A DNA stretch of 29,121 nt from Ichthyophonus hoferi (Eukaryota; Opisthokonta; Ichthyosporea; Ichthyophonida; Ichthyophonidae), in the NCBI GenBank assembly GCA_002751075.1, contig NAOQ01000487.1, positions 12,599-41,719 of the forward strand, read 5' to 3'. The notes under the pieces were generated by a model. It was given only the letters and a program-made list of their open reading frames with translations, did no database searches and was not told the DNA's origin. Made by a program: the position numbers and the translations under genes. How positions within the stretch are numbered: position 1 is the first letter of the stretch; the number at the start of each line of letters is the position of its first letter. Below, piece after piece: positions 22,637 to 29,121 of the stretch.

Positions 22637-23413
22637 TGTCACCATTGATATTGGTGATTCCCCGCCTATATTAGTATTATACATGTCTGTTTACACCGAT
22701 TGAAAATTTGAAAATCTCTTACCCAGGTTAGCACAGGTAGTTTAGCTTTCATTTTTCCTGTCGAGTAACCATCAAAATAATATGTTTTAATCGTTATGTG
22801 TAAAATAAACATTTTTATAACAATCTATATCGCAGCAAATAGATGAGTAGAAAAATATCAAGCTGCAACATTATTTCATTTCCATTATTCACATTTATCT
22901 AGTATTAAGGCAATCGTAATTTGTGCATGTATGTAAAAAGGCACATCCGGCTTGGACATAATCTCATGATTCTCTTCCCTTCCCCTATGCAAAACCACAA
23001 CACTACTGACACGAGAACTTATGCCGTGTATAACTGTGTACATCTCACGCACTGACCCCTTTCTGTAGTAAGGAATCTGGGTGTACATATAATAAATATT
23101 GAGTATTATATGGAAAATCTTCAAAATACAAAAGCAGGATTAATTTATAATTCATCAATTACTTGGATAAACAGAAATGTCCTATCAAAACCATTACTCA
23201 TTAGACCGGCACTGGATGAATTTATGGAACCATGTAAAAGGAAAAAGTATATTAAAAGGCATTCTTCAAGAAGAAACGTATGTTTGTCTCTTGTTTTAGG
23301 AGGATGTATGGGGTTAGCAAAAATGCGTTGAGGTAGGAATCTAGAAATGCGTGGGAGAATACGATGTATTCGTGATGATAATTTAGTTGTGGCAAGACGA
23401 TACACAGCAAGGT
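22637..23413. other. 3' flank of ATG3, no gene seen
   Basis: The ATG3 3' UTR should begin at 23413 and run leftwards. Open frames occur on both strands at 23110-23405, which argues that they are compositional. No clear minus-strand poly(A) hexamer was found close to the stop codon. Confidence 0.4.
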
Positions 23414-26400
23414 TTACTTCATGGTGAATTCACGGGTATAGTCATATTCGATGGTAGGAATAACCGACTGCACGAACTTCAGAAAAATCATAATGTACCT
23501 AAATTGAAATTGTTGGGGTTAGTGCATGGACCATAGTCTGATATCGTTTTGTGTGCATGTATATTATATAGATACTTGTATGTTTAACCTAGCCAACAGA
23601 ATGACCTGATATGCTTGGCATTGAGTAATTTTGAATATTTGAGCTTTTTTGCTATCTTATTGTTTTTTTGAACTTAACCATTAATTGATAACTGAGTGAT
23701 CTACTAGAAAACGGGCGACTGTACATTTACATCAAGGGATATCTGAATATAAAATCATAGTATGTATACATTCATGCTTATAAGCTAGTTTACTTTACCT
23801 TCTTTCACAGATAAGCATACGCACTTAGTATCATTGTTTCTCTTTGAAACTTCATGTGCTATCTCTCTACAGTTTTTCTCTTAAATTTACGTAATTTGAG
23901 ATAAACATATATGTAAGTCTACATAGACATCACATCATTAAAATAAAAGAGCAGAACAGAGGGTAAGTACGGAATAAAAACAACCACAGGAACAGAAATA
24001 AAATAAGACAAGAGTAACAGCAACTCACATATACACAAGAAGCTCGCCCTCTCCCTCTTTCTCCACCGTCATATTATCAATGATACGTTTCATTACATGA
24101 GCATGGCGACAGGGGTGGATAGAAGCCATAGTCACACTAAGATGGGGGTGTCCCTCCATTGTTACTGTCTTTTTTGCATGGTCCTGGCTGAAATCCTCAA
24201 ACATACCCTTGGAGGATAGAGGCTTGTCGTGCTGTTTTGTTTTTGGGTGTATATGTGAGAAAAGAAAAGGGGAAGGTGGGAAGAGAAAAGATGATATATC
24301 TCTGGTGGAAATGAATCAAAAAATAAAATAAAATGATGAGAATTAAATAGAAACCAGAGAGTGAAAACAATGTTAGAAAATAAATAGAGTGATGTAAAGG
24401 TAAAGCGGCCAACAAATGACAGTTGTCACTAGTGATAGACTTGCATTTAAGTTTTTTATAAGTTTTATACAAGGTGCGATAGTATGTAAGTGTGTATGAG
24501 TGAGGCGAATCTAAACATTATGAAGAGATATACATGTCTTTTATATGGCTATAAACGAAAGGGATAAAGCTGAAAGAGCAGAGGCTAGCAAATAAGTGTA
24601 AGAAAAAAGGCACATGTATCCACATACACTCTCCCAATAATTATTACCTTTAATAGTGGCTCAAAATTTAATGTCATGGTAAGTCAGTAAATGATATATA
24701 AACAAATGATGCAATGGGTCTGAGAGGGTCTTAAAAGATATATTTCAAGATAATCAACACCCAAACGTAAACACACCGGTATAAAATTAAAAAGTAAAAA
24801 GTAGAAATAAAACAAATGCATACATACCTCGTCATATCCCACAAGCCATAAACGAGGAGTCTGGTAGTACTTATCGTATGTGATAGAAATATCATATGTT
24901 CTAGTCTTGAGAATATTATCATCTTCTCTGTGTTCCTGTAATTCACTCTGCATTCCCCCATCCAAAACTATGTAAGGGACATTATATATATATACTCACT
25001 CACATACGTACTTTTTACACAAACATATATATGCACACATAAACACGATGAGAAGAGCAAGGATAAATATGTTCCAGAGCATACACAAACAAACAAACAA
25101 AAAAGTCAGAAAACGTCAATATACACTACACGGGCAAGTATACGTACTTTTACCCATACATTCTCACAACTCTCCACACACCTTATATTGTATATTAAAT
25201 GTATACATAGAGTGGGGCAGGCATTGGCTAGCACATATATATATATATACTATATTATCTTATATTATACTAGCTTATTACCATCCTGCCTACCACCACA
25301 GGTCACCACACCGTCAAACATCGAGATATCAAGGGTACCTATAACTATTAATAAATATAAGAGTAAATTTATCTCTGTCCCTCACATCCACCCCACCTGT
25401 TCAGGCTCCAAGTTATCCTCCTCAAACTCATCCATATCGGGAATGTCGTCATCATCATCATCCCCAGCCTCATTCACAGGCGCCACTGTGGCCCGTTTAC
25501 CATTCTAAGAGAGTGGAGAAATATACCATAACCTAGTATATGTTACGCACACATATATACATAGTATAGTAGAATGCAATACATATGTAATATATATGCA
25601 CAAGATCTCAATCTACTCTTAATCTATTTCATGTTCTTGCCATTTAACATTTGACTGGCATGTGTAGTTTTGCACTGTCCTCCTCTTGTAGGGCTTCATT
25701 TCATTGGGTGATATGCAAATATGTTTGGGTGTATGGGTGGAAGGGGGGTTTGAAAGTATGCAAGATGGAAGATTCTATTCTGCTATAAAATGTCTAATCG
25801 TCAATGTGACCTTGTTAAGATACATATAGTATTGTTAGATTGTTAGGGTACACCATGTTTTCACTTATGCGTTGTTCTATCTCTTTGCCATACCTACACC
25901 TACCTCTAACTTCTGGCCTATCATTTATGGTCATTTCTTTAAGATCCTCCTCCATTCCTGGGACTCTATCTGCTTGCCGTTATATATTAATCATTCGTCA
26001 ACACCAATAATAAATGTCTAAGTCAAATTCATATTGACCTATGAACATTGAGGACTCTTATAATACCAATAATTTTCATACTTAAAATATATTGGCCAAT
26101 CACATCGTATATTAATGGACTAACGCCGCTGGTGGTGACCATTGGTTCGTAAATAAAGAAAATAAAAACTTAAAAATTGAAATAGTATGAAAAATATAGT
26201 GACAAAAAGAGCAGGAGAAGGAAAATAATAAAGCATAATAAGATAACTGACGTTGAGAGTGGAAGGTGTCCACCCAGTCATCTAGGCCAACAGTGCTGGG
26301 AACGAGTTTCTCGTCCTCATTAGTGTACTCCATATTCTTAACTCGCTTGAAGCAGGGTACTGTAGTTGGGTTGGGGCAGGGAGTGTGTGTATGTTGGTGT

Positions 26401-28152
26401 ATGTGTGTAGATAAGTACATGTGTATGTGCATGTGTATGTAAGTGTAATATTGTATTTGTGAATGTGATATTAGTCTACCGTATTATTTTAATAATTCGG
26501 CATACATTGGTGACTAATATAAAGGATAGGTCTATTATAGCCCTGGAAAAAGGAATTAGGAAAGACGCATTTCACGCTGTCCAATTGTGTGCTTGTATAT
26601 ATATATATATATATATAATACAACGTATACAAAAATAAATATATGCCCATACTATTTTACCAACATAACACAGCGCTGGTTCAATTTAAAACATTTACAT
26701 ATATTGTAATATACATCCTAGCCAATGTATACACCATCCATACATACATCAACAGATATGCTAAATACCATACCATTTTTAGTTATGAGAAATTGTTTAT
26801 CGGCAGGAAGATAGGGCCGCCTCTTAGATTCCTCTCCACTAGCCCTAAGGTCCTTATAAAGTTGGTATAGTAACGACAGGAACAAAGCAACTATCACAAG
26901 ATATGATCATTGTTGTACTATACTACCGCTACAATTATTATATATATAGTAGATGGAAAATATGCTTAAATGGTTTGAATAAATATCCGGAGTGATGCAT
27001 GCTATAATAATATCATGTTTTTATGTGGTTGTATTCATGTATATAAGAAATGTTATAAGAAATAAAATGATGGTGTATGATACATCAATATTTTGCAGAA
27101 AATATTAAGATATGGAGGGAGAGTGTATATAGTACAGAGAGTGAACAAGAGGAATGAATATGGTTGGGATTTCAAAGAGACTCTAGGTATAGGAAAATAG
27201 ATATAAGACATGTGCCATATTGAACATATATAGCCGTGTCATTTTTCTGCATGTTTGTACGTGCATGTGTGTAGGTGTAATAGTATAGTATAGTAGTAGC
27301 ATAGTAGTATTATAGTAGTATATAGTAGTAGTCAACATGTGTGGGTGCAACACGTTTCTGATCAAGTACAATGGTGAGTTAACTGTAATATTATTAAGTA
27401 GGGTATAGCTCCCTACCAGGACCAGGTGGGGCACTTGAACACAAGAAAGTCTCCTGCTGCAACAAACTGCCATGGTGTAACAATAGATATTAGATAGAAA
27501 TATATATTAGTTATATAGGATAAGCACTGGAAAGGGCTCCTTGATACGTTTAGTAGAGTACAAATAAAAACCTTTTATCGCACATATAGCTATTAACTAG
27601 GGAATATCCTTGGTACATGCACTGCTAAAGCCTTGTACTATCAAATAGATAATTGGGAAGGGGAGGCAATGTCCCCTCATATATTGACCTAGTTTAATAA
27701 ATCAAAGATTGCAAGAATCCGACTAACAAAACATATACTCGTTCGCTTAAAGAGCATTATTGATTATCATGTTATATTCATGTCTTCGGTGTTATGACAC
27801 TGGTATAATTAGTCAAAGAAATATATATGCCCGTGCAACAGATATAGCGAGGGGAAAGGTGCCTTCTTAGCAATGACATTGTGCCATGCTTTGTTATTTT
27901 TCAAATACCATAACATTAGTTTGCATTAAAAAAATGTCAGTATAGTAGAAACATGCCTATGAGAAACTTTTTAGAGCCGCAAAAATGAGTGGTCGGGGTG
28001 CGGTATATATACGTATACATGCATATGTTCCTGTGTGTAAGAGGGTAGGCTACCTCTTCTGGCGTCAACACACCAGTCTCCTTAAACTTGGAGTTTTTTA
28101 AAACTGGCATAAGGGACTCGCCGACACCATGAAGGAAACTTACTAAGGACAT
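23414..28152 (-). CDS. ATG3: ATG3, E2-like enzyme for Atg8/LC3 lipidation
   Basis: Exons in transcript order: 28152-28054, 27466-27417, 26844-26774, 26359-26252, 25969-25904, (25684-25656), 25504-25397, 24947-24828, 24231-24029, 23498-23414 (TAA). This joins in frame to 939 nt, 312 residues; human ATG3 has 314. ATG3 receives Atg8/LC3 from ATG7 on its active cysteine and passes it to phosphatidylethanolamine on the phagophore. Matches include the N-terminal [40 protein letters not shown], the acidic loop [15 protein letters not shown], then [20 protein letters not shown]. The catalytic HPC gives Cys258 (human Cys264). The C-terminus reads [16 protein letters not shown]. An in-frame TAA 12 nt upstream fixes the start. 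The 29-nt exon and the acceptor of 24947-24828 are chosen to keep phase; another acceptor at 24967 would add residues VLDGGMQ but is out of phase with the preceding donor. Confidence 0.96.
26394..26450. repeat. GTGTATGT-type repeat in ATG3 intron
   Basis: Imperfect GTGTATG units lie just upstream, in transcript sense, of exon 26359-26252. This is a simple repeat; the His/Thr-rich minus-strand frame here is its translation. Confidence 0.6.
26596..26617. repeat. (TA)n microsatellite in ATG3 intron
   Basis: An uninterrupted TA run of about 22 bp between ATG3 exons 26844-26774 and 26359-26252. Confidence 0.85.
27279..27332. repeat. TAGTA/TAG repeat in ATG3 intron
   Basis: Alternating TAGTA and TAG units over about 54 bp, with no coding content, in the intron after exon 27466-27417. 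Confidence 0.7.
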
Positions 28153-28164
28153 GATGTCCGTCGC

Positions 28165-28323
28165 TTACCTGTAGGGAAGTTTGCCCATAATATGAGGGTA
28201 CAATAGAGATAAAGAGCAACGTCCCAAAACAATGTATTTCTTCTTAGGTCTCAAAACACGCACAGTAAATGGTTGCACATTGAGGGGATGTGATACCTTT
28301 TCAGAGAAATTTTCTATAATGAA
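28165..28323 (-). CDS. Unrecognised open frame ending 12 nt before the ATG3 start
   Basis: A 52-residue frame of balanced composition (for example VSHPLNVQPFTVRVL, GRCSLSLLYPHIMG) ends with LPYR and TAA. It is in the same frame as ATG3, with only four codons between its stop and the ATG3 ATG. A T-rich stretch ending TTATAG at 28314 could be its acceptor, making it a last exon starting at 28313. Alternatively its end, CTACAG|GTAAGC, may be a donor or an acceptor inside the ATG3 5' UTR. I recognise no family; it may be a neighbouring gene's 3' exon or chance. Confidence 0.25.
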   Translation of the reverse strand, partial: FIIENFSEKVSHPLNVQPFTVRVLRPKKKYIVLGRCSLSLLYPHIMGKLPYR

Positions 28324-28699
28324 CTAATAAAGATATATTTGAAGAGTATAAAAATATGGCACCCTGGTAGAGAGACTTTATACTATATCTTTATTCCAAG
28401 ACAGGTTTAGGTTTTATTTATATTCATGATTAAAAGCTATATCCAGTAACCAGAATAAATGCATTTATAAGAACTATATTTACTATTTCGTGAAAAAGAC
28501 AGAAAATACAATAGTCAAGTACCGTTAACTAATATGTTTGAATAGTAAATATAATAAATGTTTTTGTTTTTATATAAGTACTTAGTATGTACTTAATAAG
28601 CTTGTAATCCAACGTTAACTGTAATTAAAATATATTTACCATTGGCTTGGAGCTATATATCGTATTGGCCTATTGGTGGCTTATTGATTTCAATAAGAT
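28324..28699. other. AT-rich spacer upstream of ATG3
   Basis: No supported exon, repeat or promoter element is visible on either strand. Confidence 0.4.
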
Positions 28700-28978
28700 T
28701 TAAGATTTTTGACATCTTTTAAATATTTTCTTAAACATCAATTCCTGAATATGTAATGATTCGACTCTATAATTATTGTGGATATGGTTTATATTGAATC
28801 TGCTACCTCTATCAATACTTATAAATAGATAATCCCTTACTAAGGCATCAACGTCTCCTTCACCACTTGATATGGTTTTAAAGTATTCCAAGTCAATAGC
28901 TTTATGTATGTCGATGAAGCCGTTTATTCTGATAAATAAGATTAGTGGCAATTGAGAATGAAGCAGTGTTTGAATTGG
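28700..28978 (-). CDS. Unrecognised open frame (hypothetical exon)
   Basis: A 92-codon frame follows an in-frame stop and has a charged, mixed composition (for example SSGEGDVDALVRDYLF, then HIQELMFKKIFKRC). It contains an internal GCCTTA|GTAAGG that resembles a donor, so part of it could be an exon of a minus-strand gene upstream of ATG3. I recognise no domain, and it lacks an ATG near its start. Confidence 0.2.
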   Translation of the reverse strand, partial: PIQTLLHSQLPLILFIRINGFIDIHKAIDLEYFKTISSGEGDVDALVRDYLFISIDRGSRFNINHIHNNYRVESLHIQELMFKKIFKRCQKS

Positions 28979-28994
28979 TTAATCCAGGTGCTGA

Positions 28995-29120
28995 AGTGCA
29001 TGCGGTAGTCCATATGGGGAACGTAACTATGATATTAATTGTATGAAGATAGGAAGGAAGCTTCATGACATGTTTATAAATAGGCCACCAGTTGTTTTGA
29101 GATCATTTGGGAGGCTCCTG
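28995..29120 (+). other. Open frame running off the right edge
   Basis: A plus-strand frame stays open for 42 codons to the end of the window (for example CMKIGRKLHDMFINRPP, RSFGRLL). A different frame is open just to its left, 28955-29050. This may be coding sequence of a neighbour or chance; nothing is recognised. Confidence 0.15.
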
Positions 29121-29121
29121 A

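Noticed and set aside
23145-23405. 86-codon minus-strand frame just after the ATG3 stop
   Set aside because: It starts with GTG, lies in another frame from ATG3, and a 73-codon frame is open on the opposite strand; most likely ATG3 3' UTR with chance openness.
25048-25508. Two long plus-strand frames opposite ATG3
   Set aside because: They are antisense to an ATG3 exon and its neighbouring introns and contain TA repeats; the ATG3 reading is far better supported.

Overview
The window is AT-rich animal DNA with short exons in GT-AG introns of roughly 100-900 bp, many microsatellites and several old duplicated segments. A gene with two LIM domains plus a homeodomain points to Metazoa, because that architecture is animal-specific. 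The divergent LIM-homeodomain protein and modest introns would fit an early-branching invertebrate such as a sponge or ctenophore, but that is inference.

Three protein-coding genes can be assembled exon by exon. (1) 514-6074, plus strand: UFD1, the ubiquitin-binding adaptor of the p97/VCP-UFD1-NPL4 segregase. Its first exon(s) lie left of the window. (2) 13135-18975, minus strand: a complete 13-exon LIM-homeobox transcription factor of about 616 residues, with a long Ser/Asn/Met-rich C-terminal tail. (3) 23414-28152, minus strand: ATG3, the E2-like enzyme that lipidates Atg8/LC3, about 312 residues in ten exons including one tentative 29-nt micro-exon. UFD1 and the LIM-homeobox gene converge on a 7-kb gene-poor spacer. 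The LIM-homeobox gene and ATG3 lie head-to-tail on the minus strand with 4.4 kb between their coding regions. UFD1 (proteasomal/ERAD ubiquitin pathway) and ATG3 (autophagy conjugation) are both general proteostasis genes; nothing in the sequence suggests joint regulation.

The 6075-13134 spacer holds a degraded 5S-rRNA-like sequence (6736-6858) and a mosaic of dispersed, direct and inverted diverged repeats (about 7500-10810), some with short Ser/Asp-rich reading frames. The spacer upstream of the LIM-homeobox gene holds a diverged tandem duplication of about 770 bp (21068-22636). The right edge (28165-29121) has unrecognised open frames, one of which stops in frame only 12 nt before the ATG3 start codon. 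I found no complete mobile element, no intact non-coding RNA gene and no clearly novel system. The strongest oddities are the repeat mosaic, the tandem duplication, the 5S-like fossil and an AGAG tandem splice acceptor in the homeobox gene.
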